Assembly (NCBI GenBank): GCA_020161575.1
Contig: JAIUNR010000006.1
Span: 124,001 to 188,000, forward strand
Direction of reading: 5' to 3'
Origin: Pseudomonadota bacterium
GTDB taxonomy: Bacteria > Pseudomonadota > Alphaproteobacteria > Rhizobiales > Beijerinckiaceae
DNA: 64,000 nucleotides
Shown: positions 24,266 through 32,228 of the stretch, piece after piece
How the letters are laid out: each line of letters opens with the position of its first letter
Position numbering within the stretch: position 1 is the stretch's first letter
Notes under the pieces: generated by a model
The model's database searches: none
What the model saw: the letters and a program-made list of their open reading frames with translations, nothing else
Told to the model about the DNA's origin: nothing
Program-made: the position numbers and the translations under genes

Positions 24266-27200
24266 ACGGTTCCGCGCCGAAGCGGCGCTGGCCCCCCTCA
24301 AGACATTCCAGCGACGTACCGTCGATTATGTTTTCGAGCGGCTCTACGGCCAGGACGATCCTGTCCGTCAGTTCCTGGTCGCTGATGAGGTCGGCCTCGG
24401 CAAGACGATGGTGGCGCGCGGCGTCATCGCTCGCATGATCGAGCACCTGTGGGACAGCACTAAGCGGATAGACATCCTCTACATCTGCTCGAACCAGGCG
24501 ATCGCGGCCCAGAACCTCAACCGCTTGAATGTTCTCGGTCGACGGGAACTGGCCCTGCCAACCCGCATGACCCTCATTCCCCTCCAGTTGCGGGATCAGG
24601 TGGGGCTCGACGCCAACAAGGTGAACTTCATCAGCCTGACGCCGGGCACGACCTTTGATCTGCGCTCGGCGACAGGGGTAACGCAGGAGCGCGCCTTGCT
24701 GTGCCATCTCCTGCGCGATCTCGTTTCGCGGCCGCGAGGCTTGCATAATCTGTTGCAGGTCACCGCCGGCATCGACGGCTGGAATCGCGCCGTCGGCAGT
24801 CTCACCCTCGAAGGTGTCGACAAGCGCATCATCGAGCGCTTCCGCCGCGATGTGCAGGCGGATGGCGATCTCTTCGCGGAACTCGAACGGGTCTGCGACC
24901 TCTTCCCGCGCCGCCGGGACGCCTATCCCCCGGAGATGACGCAACCGCGCAACAGCCTGGTCGCCCGGCTCCGCGCCAAACTGTCCCATGCCTGCGTGGA
25001 TGCGCTGCAACCCGACCTGATCATCATGGACGAGTTCCAGCGGTTCCGGGATCTTCTGCACGGCGACAGCGATGCGGCGATTCTCGCGCGCGAGCTTTTC
25101 GAATATTCGGGAGGCGACGGCCATGCCGCCCGCACCCTGTTGCTGTCGGCTACGCCCTACCGGATGCTCACGCTCGCCGGCGACGAACCTGACGAAGGCG
25201 ATCACTATCAGGACTTCCTTGAGACCCTGAGCTTCCTCTACGGCCGGGAAAGAGGGCCAGAGGTGACGGCCACGCTGGCGCGCGAGATGCGCGCCTTTCG
25301 AGGCCTCCTGCATGCGCTACCGCAATCGCACGCCTCTGCGGTCGAAACCCGCCAGACCATTGAACGGCGCCTGCGTCAGGTGATCGCCCGAACCGAGCGG
25401 ATCGCATCGACCGTCGAGCGCGACTCCATGATGAGCGAACCCGCCATCGCCGTTTCGGTCGCACCCGCCGACCTCGCGCAGGCTTCGGCCATGTCGCATG
25501 TCGCGCGCTCGCTCGATGCCCCAGAGATCATCGAATACTGGAAGTCCGCGCCCTACCTGCTCAACTTCATGCGTCACTACAGCCTGAAGCAGCTCTTGAT
25601 CGCCCAGGCGGAGGCTCCTTCGGCGGCACTCCGCGACGCGATCCAGACGGCTCGGCCGACCATGCTCGACCGCGGCGCCATTGACGCCTATGCCCCACTG
25701 GAGCCGGCCAACGGGCGGATGCGGGCCATCATGGACGACATCTTCGGCCAGCACCTCGAACAGAACCTCTGGATACCCGCCGCCATGCCCTATTATGGCG
25801 CCGCCCGATCCAGCCCGCCGCCGACCAAGGCGCTGATCTTCTCCTCCTGGTCCATGGTGCCCGATGCGGTCGCGGCGCTTCTGTCCTATGAAGCCGAACG
25901 GCGCATGGGCGTCGGGGAATCCGGTCGGCGCTATTTTGAGCAGCATCGCCTGCGCCCCTTGCAGTTCAGACAGGATCAGGGCCGGTTGGCGGGGCTGCGC
26001 GCCCTTCTGCTGATCTATCCATCACCGGTTTTGGCGAAACTGGCTGACCCGCTTGCGGTGTTCACCGAAAGCAAGACGGCTTTGTCGCAGGAGGAGATGC
26101 GCGCCGCCATCGCCGACCGGCTCAAGCCCGCCCTCAATGCGTTGCAACAAGGGGCGGCCTCACACGAGGAGGCTCACGGCGCTGAATGGGCCGCTCCAGC
26201 CGTTGTCGATGAACTGCTGGGCGCGCGGTCCCGTGCCTGGTTGGAAACGCCCACCGGCATGCGCGCCCTGGCGAATGAAGATGCTTACCAGGATCATGTC
26301 GCAGCGCTGGCGGCAGCCGCGAAGACACGCGACATCGGCACCGTCACCGATCTGTCGGATCTGCTCGTTGATGTGGCGCTCGGCAGTCCGGCCGTTTGTG
26401 CTCTTCGCGCCCTCAAACGGATTGCGCCCGAACTGGCCTGGGATGATCCGCGCCTGCTCAGCGCCGCCGCCGAGGTCGCCTGGGCGTTCCGGGCGCTGTT
26501 CAACCAGCATGACGCGGTCGCGTTGCTTCGCCGGGACACTGACGACCATTACTGGCGTCGGGTGCTGGGCTATTGCGCCGAGCACAATCTCCAGGCCGTC
26601 CTCGACGAATACACCCACTATCTCGTCGATGCCGAAGGTCTCGGCGCTCGCCCCGCCGAGGAACGTGCCGTCGGCGTCGCGCGCGCCATGGCTTCAGCCT
26701 TGGCCATCCGCCCATCGCAGATCGACGTCGATGATGTGCATGTCGATGACAAATCTCTCACCATCGGCAAATTCCAGATGCGCGGCCGTTTCGCGATGCG
26801 TCTCGCCGACTATAAAGACGAGGACGGCGCCGTCGCCCGGCTCGGAGGCGTGCGCGATGCGTTCAACTCGCCGTTCCGGCCGTTCGTTCTCGCCACCACG
26901 TCGGTTGGCCAGGAGGGGCTGGATTTCCATCCCTATTGCTATCGCGTCTATCATTGGAACCTGCCGGGCAATCCAGTGGACCTGGAGCAGCGTGAAGGCC
27001 GCGTCCATCGCTTCAAGGGCCATGCAGTGCGCCTCAATCTGGCGGAACATCAAAGCGCCGTGGTTCGCGGCAGCGGGCAGGCCCCCGCCGATCCATGGCA
27101 GCTCATGTTCGAGCGCGCGCGATCCGAAACGACGGTCGACACCGACCTCATTCCATATTGGATCTACGAAGGCTCCGTGCGAGTCGAACGACGTGTTCCG

Positions 27201-27401
27201 ATGCTGCCGTTCAGTCGTGAAGTCACGCGGCTCGCTTGGCTCAAACGCAGCCTCACGGTTTATCGCCTGGCCTTCGGTCAACCCCGGCAGGACGATCTGC
27301 TCGACTACCTGCAAAACCTTGCGGGCGATGGAATGAACGCCAACATTCTTGGCGATCTGCAAATTCGGCTTGATCCCGAGGTTCCCAGTCCTTCGGCGTG
27401 A
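24255..27401 (+). CDS. SNF2-like/superfamily 2 helicase of the defence array
   Basis: The protein has 1048 residues from ATG 24255 (MTDERFRAEAALAPLKTFQR). The helicase core has Walker A LVADEVGLGKT at about 41-51, a Walker B of the form IIMDEFQRF at about 256-264 (DEFQ, not the canonical DEAH), LLLSATPYRM at about 296-305, and in the distal RecA domain LATTSVGQEGLDF and LEQREGRVHRFKGH at about 878-924. The long insertion between the lobes (about 330-800) is helical and unassigned. It is the last gene of the rightward operon, overlaps the PLD gene by 11 bases and converges with the ParB genes. Helicases of this type commonly partner with PLD nucleases in defence loci. Confidence 0.86.
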   Translation: MTDERFRAEAALAPLKTFQRRTVDYVFERLYGQDDPVRQFLVADEVGLGKTMVARGVIARMIEHLWDSTKRIDILYICSNQAIAAQNLNRLNVLGRRELALPTRMTLIPLQLRDQVGLDANKVNFISLTPGTTFDLRSATGVTQERALLCHLLRDLVSRPRGLHNLLQVTAGIDGWNRAVGSLTLEGVDKRIIERFRRDVQADGDLFAELERVCDLFPRRRDAYPPEMTQPRNSLVARLRAKLSHACVDALQPDLIIMDEFQRFRDLLHGDSDAAILARELFEYSGGDGHAARTLLLSATPYRMLTLAGDEPDEGDHYQDFLETLSFLYGRERGPEVTATLAREMRAFRGLLHALPQSHASAVETRQTIERRLRQVIARTERIASTVERDSMMSEPAIAVSVAPADLAQASAMSHVARSLDAPEIIEYWKSAPYLLNFMRHYSLKQLLIAQAEAPSAALRDAIQTARPTMLDRGAIDAYAPLEPANGRMRAIMDDIFGQHLEQNLWIPAAMPYYGAARSSPPPTKALIFSSWSMVPDAVAALLSYEAERRMGVGESGRRYFEQHRLRPLQFRQDQGRLAGLRALLLIYPSPVLAKLADPLAVFTESKTALSQEEMRAAIADRLKPALNALQQGAASHEEAHGAEWAAPAVVDELLGARSRAWLETPTGMRALANEDAYQDHVAALAAAAKTRDIGTVTDLSDLLVDVALGSPAVCALRALKRIAPELAWDDPRLLSAAAEVAWAFRALFNQHDAVALLRRDTDDHYWRRVLGYCAEHNLQAVLDEYTHYLVDAEGLGARPAEERAVGVARAMASALAIRPSQIDVDDVHVDDKSLTIGKFQMRGRFAMRLADYKDEDGAVARLGGVRDAFNSPFRPFVLATTSVGQEGLDFHPYCYRVYHWNLPGNPVDLEQREGRVHRFKGHAVRLNLAEHQSAVVRGSGQAPADPWQLMFERARSETTVDTDLIPYWIYEGSVRVERRVPMLPFSREVTRLAWLKRSLTVYRLAFGQPRQDDLLDYLQNLAGDGMNANILGDLQIRLDPEVPSPSA

Positions 27402-27638
27402 CGCAATCGAGATGACTGGGCACAAATTGGCGGACGTGCCGGTCGGCGCTTCCGACACGCCCGCCTGCCATTCGCTCATGGAAGGCACACCGCCTCCCAT
27501 GCGGCTGGACCATATGACGGCCAGCCTGGTGGGCTTCATGCGGGTTCGCCGCCATTCCCACCGCCATGCTCGATCCGCCCCAATGTGCGGCGTCTCCCAT
27601 GGTCCCCGCGCTTATCGGGTCCGGGTCCCCAAGTCCAT
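27402..27638. other. Intergenic region between convergent helicase and ParB-like genes
   Basis: I find no convincing gene, promoter or strong terminator in this stretch of 237 bases between two genes that end towards each other. Short frames on both strands here have no recognisable homology. It may be a boundary between the defence module and the ParB-recombinase module. Confidence 0.4.
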
Positions 27639-28574
27639 TCAGGCGGCCGGCAGCTCCGCAACCGAACCCAGCGTGTCGATCTCGGCGATCTTCTGAAACT
27701 CGCTGAGATAGTCCTGCTGATGGGTCGCCAACCAACGGACCACGCGATTGTTCGCAAGGAGCTTGGCGACGTATCCACGCGCGACGGTCAAATGCAGATT
27801 GTCGATGCCGTAGGTTTCCTCGACCGACTTCACCTGGGTCTGGAGCGCCGCCAGCTCGCGTTCCATGCGGGCGATCTGCTGGCCCGAGGGCGTCGGCTTG
27901 CCGCCGCCTTTGCCCTTCTTGGTGGCGGCAAGCTGGTTTTCGGATGTCGCCGCGCGCAACGCACGGGCAAACATGACCGTGAAATTGTTCTGGCCGATCA
28001 TCAGATCGGCGGCCTCGATCTGCCGCACGGCCGTCATCTGACGCAGAATGTCGAACACCTTCATCGAGCAAGGTGTGTCCTTCAGCATCTCGGCCGCCTC
28101 GGGGCTGATCCCTTCGAGCAGCTTGAAACGCCGCAGCACGGACTCGACCTGAAGGTTCAGAGCGGCGGCGATGTCGGTCGATGACACGCCCCGGTCCATC
28201 GCCCGCACGATCATCCGATGCTCCTGGATCGGCGGGATGCGATTGACGCGCTTGTTGTAGGTATAGGTGTCGTCGTCCGCTGCAAGCAGGCACTCGACCT
28301 CGGAGATGCCGAGTTCCTTCAGCGCCTCAAGCCGCAGATGACCATCGAGGAGAAACCAGGTTCCGACATTCTTTTCGTCTGCCAAGACGACGGGCGCTTC
28401 GATCAGACCGATCGCTTTGATCGAACTCAGCACCTGCGAATAGGATCGGCTCTCCCTGGCGCCGGGCGGCAACGTCTTCAGCGGAACGATCGCCGCGACG
28501 GGGATCGTCAGAAAATCGCGGTCGAAGCCAAAATGGATGCGGCCGTCATCCTGATCCTTCGGTTCTTCAGTCAT
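27639..28574 (-). CDS. ParB/RepB-like nuclease-domain protein, second of the pair
   Basis: The protein has 311 residues from ATG 28574 (MTEEPKDQDDGRIHFGFD), preceded by GGGAGA. The ParB N-terminal domain covers about residues 20-110 (IPVAAIVPLKTLPPGARES, GTWFLLDGHLRLEALKELG, with DGHLRLEA as the ParB-type box). A HTH-containing middle follows (RVNRIPPIQEHRMIVRAMDR, STDIAAALNLQVESVLRRFK), and then a C-terminal region like the RepB plasmid-partition C-terminal domain. It overlaps the end of the first ParB gene by 8 bases. Such ParB pairs travel with a serine recombinase on alphaproteobacterial islands. A role in element partition, excision or gene control is not established. Confidence 0.8.
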   Translation of the reverse strand: MTEEPKDQDDGRIHFGFDRDFLTIPVAAIVPLKTLPPGARESRSYSQVLSSIKAIGLIEAPVVLADEKNVGTWFLLDGHLRLEALKELGISEVECLLAADDDTYTYNKRVNRIPPIQEHRMIVRAMDRGVSSTDIAAALNLQVESVLRRFKLLEGISPEAAEMLKDTPCSMKVFDILRQMTAVRQIEAADLMIGQNNFTVMFARALRAATSENQLAATKKGKGGGKPTPSGQQIARMERELAALQTQVKSVEETYGIDNLHLTVARGYVAKLLANNRVVRWLATHQQDYLSEFQKIAEIDTLGSVAELPAA

Positions 28575-29472
28575 GATCGTCTCCCGACACACGGGCCTGG
28601 AGCGCGCGTGGCATGGTCGCCAACCCCTCCGCCCTCAACAGATTGATGAAACCGTCATTGCCGAGCAGATCCTTCAGCGCCTCGACGACGAACAGCAGCC
28701 GGGTCTGCGTGAAGTCCGACTTCTTGACCAGCAGACGCTGCTTTTCGGCCTCCCGCTGATAGACCTGCATGAGATCGGCGGCCGTCATCCGACGGACGCC
28801 GGTGCTCTTTCGGCCCAACCGCCCGACAGGCAATCCACCCTTGCGCTGGCTGCGCATCCGCATTTCCAGCAGACGTCGAACCGCGGCGAGTTTCTTGCCC
28901 CGAAGCTTGCCGGTCTCATAGGCGTCGAGGAGCAGGTTCTGCGCCTCTTCCGTTTCGGCTTTGGAAATCTCCATTGCCAAGGTGATCGGAATGAGCCCGG
29001 TTTCGACGGCGGACACCAGCCGTTCCTCGCCACGCTCGAGTAGCGACGCAATCATGTTCACCCAGGATGCCCCGACACCGATCTTCTCCGCGATGGCAGC
29101 ATCGTTGAAACCGCGAGATCGTAGCGCGCCGATCTCCTTCATGAGGTCGATGGGCCGCGGGGTGCGCCGGGCGATATTCTCGACCAGGCTCATGACGAGG
29201 CATTGGCTTTCGCTGGCCTCGATCACCACGGCCGGAATCTCGGTCTGACCAAGCATCTGGAAGGCTTCCAACCGGCCCTCACCACAGACGAGATCATATC
29301 TCGGCCCGCCTGCGCCATCGCGGCGGCTCACCGTGATCGGCCTCTTCAAGCCGATGGCTTCGATGTTGTTCACGATCTCCCGATGCTGGCGCTTGTTGCG
29401 CGCGCGTGGGTTCAGAACCGTAATCCGGGAGATAGGGATCATTTCGATCTTGTTCGGTCGAACAGCAGGCAT
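28567..29472 (-). CDS. ParB/RepB-like nuclease-domain protein, first of the pair
   Basis: The protein has 301 residues (MPAVRPNKIEMIPISRITVL). The ParB domain includes RARNKRQHREIVNNIEAIGL, the GEGRLEAFQMLG box (ParB GERR/GHRR equivalent) and ESQCLVMSLVENIARR. The HTH follows: IGALRSRGFNDAAIAEKIGV then GASWVNMIASLLERGEERLV. The C-terminal half is basic (GKLRGKKLAAVRRLLEMRMR). The ATG overlaps the recombinase stop (TGATG), so recombinase, this gene and the next ParB gene form one coupled operon read right to left. It is a paralogue of the following gene in architecture but not close in sequence. No ParA ATPase is encoded nearby, unlike a normal partition system. Confidence 0.85.
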   Translation of the reverse strand: MPAVRPNKIEMIPISRITVLNPRARNKRQHREIVNNIEAIGLKRPITVSRRDGAGGPRYDLVCGEGRLEAFQMLGQTEIPAVVIEASESQCLVMSLVENIARRTPRPIDLMKEIGALRSRGFNDAAIAEKIGVGASWVNMIASLLERGEERLVSAVETGLIPITLAMEISKAETEEAQNLLLDAYETGKLRGKKLAAVRRLLEMRMRSQRKGGLPVGRLGRKSTGVRRMTAADLMQVYQREAEKQRLLVKKSDFTQTRLLFVVEALKDLLGNDGFINLLRAEGLATMPRALQARVSGDDHD

Positions 29473-31043
29473 CAGGCGACCTCCCCAAGAGGAACAGGCG
29501 CGGCGATGTCATAGAGAAGCTCAAGGTCGTCGAAGCGGTAGGCATCGAGCGCGAGCGCATTCTCCTCTCCTAGCCGCAGCTTTTCGGAGAGCATGTCAAT
29601 GCGAGGGAACAGATAGAAGTCGAACGGCGCGCGATTGGCGCTATCCATCCGCGCGACAATCGTGATGTCAGGCGCAAGCGAGGTATCGAAGTGCAGGTTC
29701 CACCGAAGGAGCCCGGTCGGCGTCTCGACGCACCGCGCGATCACCAACGAGACGCTGAACTCACCGTTGACGATTATCCGGTCGGCCTCGAGATCCTGCC
29801 AGGCATCGCTGCCGGTTGCCCGCAATCCGTCGAGCACCTCACGAAGAATGCCGGGATGGAGCTTTCGCAGTTCGCGGTTGATTTCAACGTAGCGGTAATC
29901 GCGATCCGGTGTGAAGCCCACGAGACCGTAGGCGCGAAGCAGGCTGCCAAAGCGGGAGTTGTAGGCGCTGCTGGACGGCATCCCATCGGATTCGTCGATG
30001 ACGATGCCGGAGAGCAAACCTTTTTGCTGATAAAGCTCCCTCAGAGATTGCAGCATCTCTTCGTCGCTCAGCCGGAAGGAGCGCGCACCGATGATGGTCC
30101 TGGCCGCCTCGAACAGTTCGCGTTCAATGACGGCCGCGAACGCATCCTGCGCCCTAATCCACATACCGGGATTGTTCCGGACACGCTTCTTCTTCAGCTT
30201 GAAGGAGCGGCGGTTCCACACGTTGTCGCCGACATATTTCTCGTTGATGAGAATCTGGTGAACGGTTCCCCTGGTCCAGGGTCGCCCAAGGTCGGTGGAA
30301 ATACCCCGCCTGTTGAGATCGACCGCGATCTCGCTCTCGCTATATCCTTGATGGACGAATGCCCTATAGATCTCGCGAACCAGATCGACTTCCTCGGCGG
30401 GACCGAGTGTCAGGATTACGCGGTCAGTCTGGAGACTCTTCTGCTCGCCGCGTTCAAGACATCCCTTGATAGCGCCGTGCTCATCGATGAGCGTTCGCCG
30501 TAGTCCAAAACCCGCCGGGCCGCCCTGACGATACCCTTTCTCGATCAGGCGCCCCTGGCCGGCGAAAACCTTGACCGAAAGCTCACGGCTATATTCCCCG
30601 GCCATGGCGCTCTTCACGCCCTTGATGATGGCCGCGATCGGGCTTCCGTCATTCTCGAATTGTTCGGCGCAGTATTGGACGCGAACGCCGGCGCGCTTGC
30701 AGATATATTCGTAGTAGGCGCTTTCGTCGGTGTCCTGGAAGCGCCCCCAGCGGCTCACGTCGTAGACGAGGATCATCTCAAAGTCGGCTCGGCCTTCCAC
30801 GACGTCCGCGATCAGCCGCTTGAACGCATCACGACCATCGACGCTGAGCCCGCTCTTTCCTTCGTCGGCGTAGGTACAGACGATCTCAATTCCACGCGTC
30901 TCGGCATATTGCTTGATCGCGTCGGATTGGTTTTCCGTCGAATACTTCTGATGATCCGTCGACATGCGGACGTATTCGGCAGCCCGAAGAGGACGTTCGG
31001 GCTGCTCTGACCGATCATTATCGTAACGTCTCCGGCTCATCAC
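29472..31043 (-). CDS. Large serine recombinase (resolvase/invertase N-terminal, recombinase domain)
   Basis: The protein has 523 residues. The catalytic domain begins RAAEYVRMSTDHQKYSTENQ, with the nucleophile Ser in YVRMSTD at about residue 28. ILVYDVSRWGRFQDTDES carries the conserved DxxSRxxR block. The recombinase domain follows (GGPAGFGLRRTL, YSESEIAVDLNRRGISTDLG, WTRGTVHQILINEKYVGDNV). The C-terminal 200 residues lack an obvious zinc-ribbon cysteine set, which is unusual for large serine recombinases but typical of this island-associated group encoded with two ParB-like proteins. It could act on DNA within the element; the main integration enzyme is more likely the tyrosine integrase beside guaA. 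Confidence 0.88.
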   Translation of the reverse strand: MMSRRRYDNDRSEQPERPLRAAEYVRMSTDHQKYSTENQSDAIKQYAETRGIEIVCTYADEGKSGLSVDGRDAFKRLIADVVEGRADFEMILVYDVSRWGRFQDTDESAYYEYICKRAGVRVQYCAEQFENDGSPIAAIIKGVKSAMAGEYSRELSVKVFAGQGRLIEKGYRQGGPAGFGLRRTLIDEHGAIKGCLERGEQKSLQTDRVILTLGPAEEVDLVREIYRAFVHQGYSESEIAVDLNRRGISTDLGRPWTRGTVHQILINEKYVGDNVWNRRSFKLKKKRVRNNPGMWIRAQDAFAAVIERELFEAARTIIGARSFRLSDEEMLQSLRELYQQKGLLSGIVIDESDGMPSSSAYNSRFGSLLRAYGLVGFTPDRDYRYVEINRELRKLHPGILREVLDGLRATGSDAWQDLEADRIIVNGEFSVSLVIARCVETPTGLLRWNLHFDTSLAPDITIVARMDSANRAPFDFYLFPRIDMLSEKLRLGEENALALDAYRFDDLELLYDIAAPVPLGEVA

Positions 31044-31157
31044 ATTACGCCCTCGCTAACTTGCCTGCGGCGGTCCGGGCGACCTGCCGCCGCAGCGCCT
31101 GACGGACCACTGCCGCCACTCCGCACGGAAACATTCTAGCTGCGGAGAAAACGGAAG

Positions 31158-31787
31158 ATGTTGCCGAAAACGGGCAGGAAATTACCCCTATGGACAGGCG
31201 TTCTTGGCGGACGCGAAGTCTATGCGCGGACCATCGCCGAGCTGCTACGCAAAGAGCATGGCGACAGTCGCCGCGCGATTAAGCAGCTCATGCGCCAGAC
31301 GGACGCAAGCGAGCGAACCGTCAAGCACTGGCTCTCAGGCCAGCACGGGCCAGACAGCGTCTATTTCCTGCGGCTGGTGGTCTCGTCCCCAGTCATCAGG
31401 GCCTTCGTTCTCGGCCTGGTCGATGGGCCGGCAGCCATCCCGTTGACCGGCCCAGTGGATCGCATTTCCCTGGCCAGAGCCCGTGAAGCCTATGCTGCCG
31501 GGGAAGCCGCAGGGGGACGATCGGCAACGGGCGCGCGGAAAAATGTCCCTGAACGTGTCCCTGAACGCGACCCTATAAATGTCCCTGATCGAGCAGAACT
31601 CAACGAGCGGCAACACTGGTTTCTCGACCGAGTCGGGGAAGGCCGAAGTGACGCACGGGATATTGCGGCGGTGTGGGCAGTCAGCCTGAAAACTGCGCGT
31701 CGGGACATCGCCGCGCTCAAGGTGGCAGGTCTCATATGCTACGTCGGCTCACGCCGGAAGGGCCGGTATCGACGATCATCCAAATGA
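31158..31787 (+). CDS. Putative HTH/winged-helix regulator with a short tetrapeptide repeat linker
   Basis: The protein has 209 residues and I do not recognise its family. The N-terminal part (EVYARTIAELLRKEHGDSRR, RQTDASERTVKHWLSGQHGP) looks like a HTH that binds DNA. The C-terminal 55 residues (LNERQHWFLDRVGEGRSDAR then VSLKTARRDIAALKVAGLI and GSRRKGRYR) look like a DeoR- or Fic-tail-like winged helix. Between them is a linker of four tetrapeptides, VPER-VPER-DPIN-VPDR, encoded by 12-base repeats. It is divergent from the recombinase operon and upstream of the AlpA-like gene. It may regulate either; this is inference. Confidence 0.65.
   Translation: MLPKTGRKLPLWTGVLGGREVYARTIAELLRKEHGDSRRAIKQLMRQTDASERTVKHWLSGQHGPDSVYFLRLVVSSPVIRAFVLGLVDGPAAIPLTGPVDRISLARAREAYAAGEAAGGRSATGARKNVPERVPERDPINVPDRAELNERQHWFLDRVGEGRSDARDIAAVWAVSLKTARRDIAALKVAGLICYVGSRRKGRYRRSSK
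31545..31592 (+). repeat. Four imperfect 12-base tandem repeats inside the HTH gene
   Basis: Units of the form GTCCCTGAACGN occur at 31545-31556 and 31557-31568. They are followed by a diverged unit at 31569-31580 and a third good copy, GTCCCTGATCGA, at 31581-31592. They are in frame and encode the proline-containing linker between the two HTH domains, so copy-number change would alter linker length without a frameshift. Confidence 0.7.
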
Positions 31788-31943
31788 ACCGATTGGGCGT
31801 CTGGCTGGGCGCGGCGATGGCCGCGCCTTATCCGATATGCACGCCAGAGCGCGATACCGTTCTACGCCCCTTAATCCGGGCTTTCTTTCAACGTCGTCTA
31901 TCGACTTCTATCCGTCGAACCCAATGGCTGACGGAGTCCTCTG

Positions 31944-32228
31944 ATGAAATCACAAGAACCTCCCGCCGTGACACGGACCATCCGGCGGCATGAGCTTCGG
32001 CAAATCGTCCCGTTGGCCGACACGACCATCTACGACATGGAGCAGCGCGGTGAATTTCCACAGCGCTTCTACCTCACATCCCGGTGCGTGGTCTGGGATC
32101 TTTCCGAGGTCGAAGCCTGGCTGGAGGAACGGCGCCGCGCCTCACGCGCGAAAACCGTGAAACGCGCGCCTATGCCCGATGTCCAGCTTCGCAAGACCCG
32201 CCCCATCAAACATCCGGCGCGGGCGTAA
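31944..32228 (+). CDS. AlpA family regulator (excisionase-like)
   Basis: The protein has 94 residues. TIRRHELRQIVPLADTTIYD followed by MEQRGEFPQRFYL and CVVWDLSEVEAWLEERRRAS is the standard AlpA/MerR-like small HTH of phage and island regulators. AlpA proteins typically activate or direct the excision activity of a neighbouring integrase. The gene converges with the integrase gene, and their 3' ends overlap by 23 bases (32206-32228). The C-terminal tail is basic. This pairing supports a functional excision module for the island. Confidence 0.88.
   Translation: MKSQEPPAVTRTIRRHELRQIVPLADTTIYDMEQRGEFPQRFYLTSRCVVWDLSEVEAWLEERRRASRAKTVKRAPMPDVQLRKTRPIKHPARA

Noticed and set aside
27253..28293. 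346-codon minus-strand frame overlapping the second ParB gene and the gap after it
   Set aside because: It overlaps the clear ParB frame, is Arg/Asp/Gly-rich and shows no recognisable domain.
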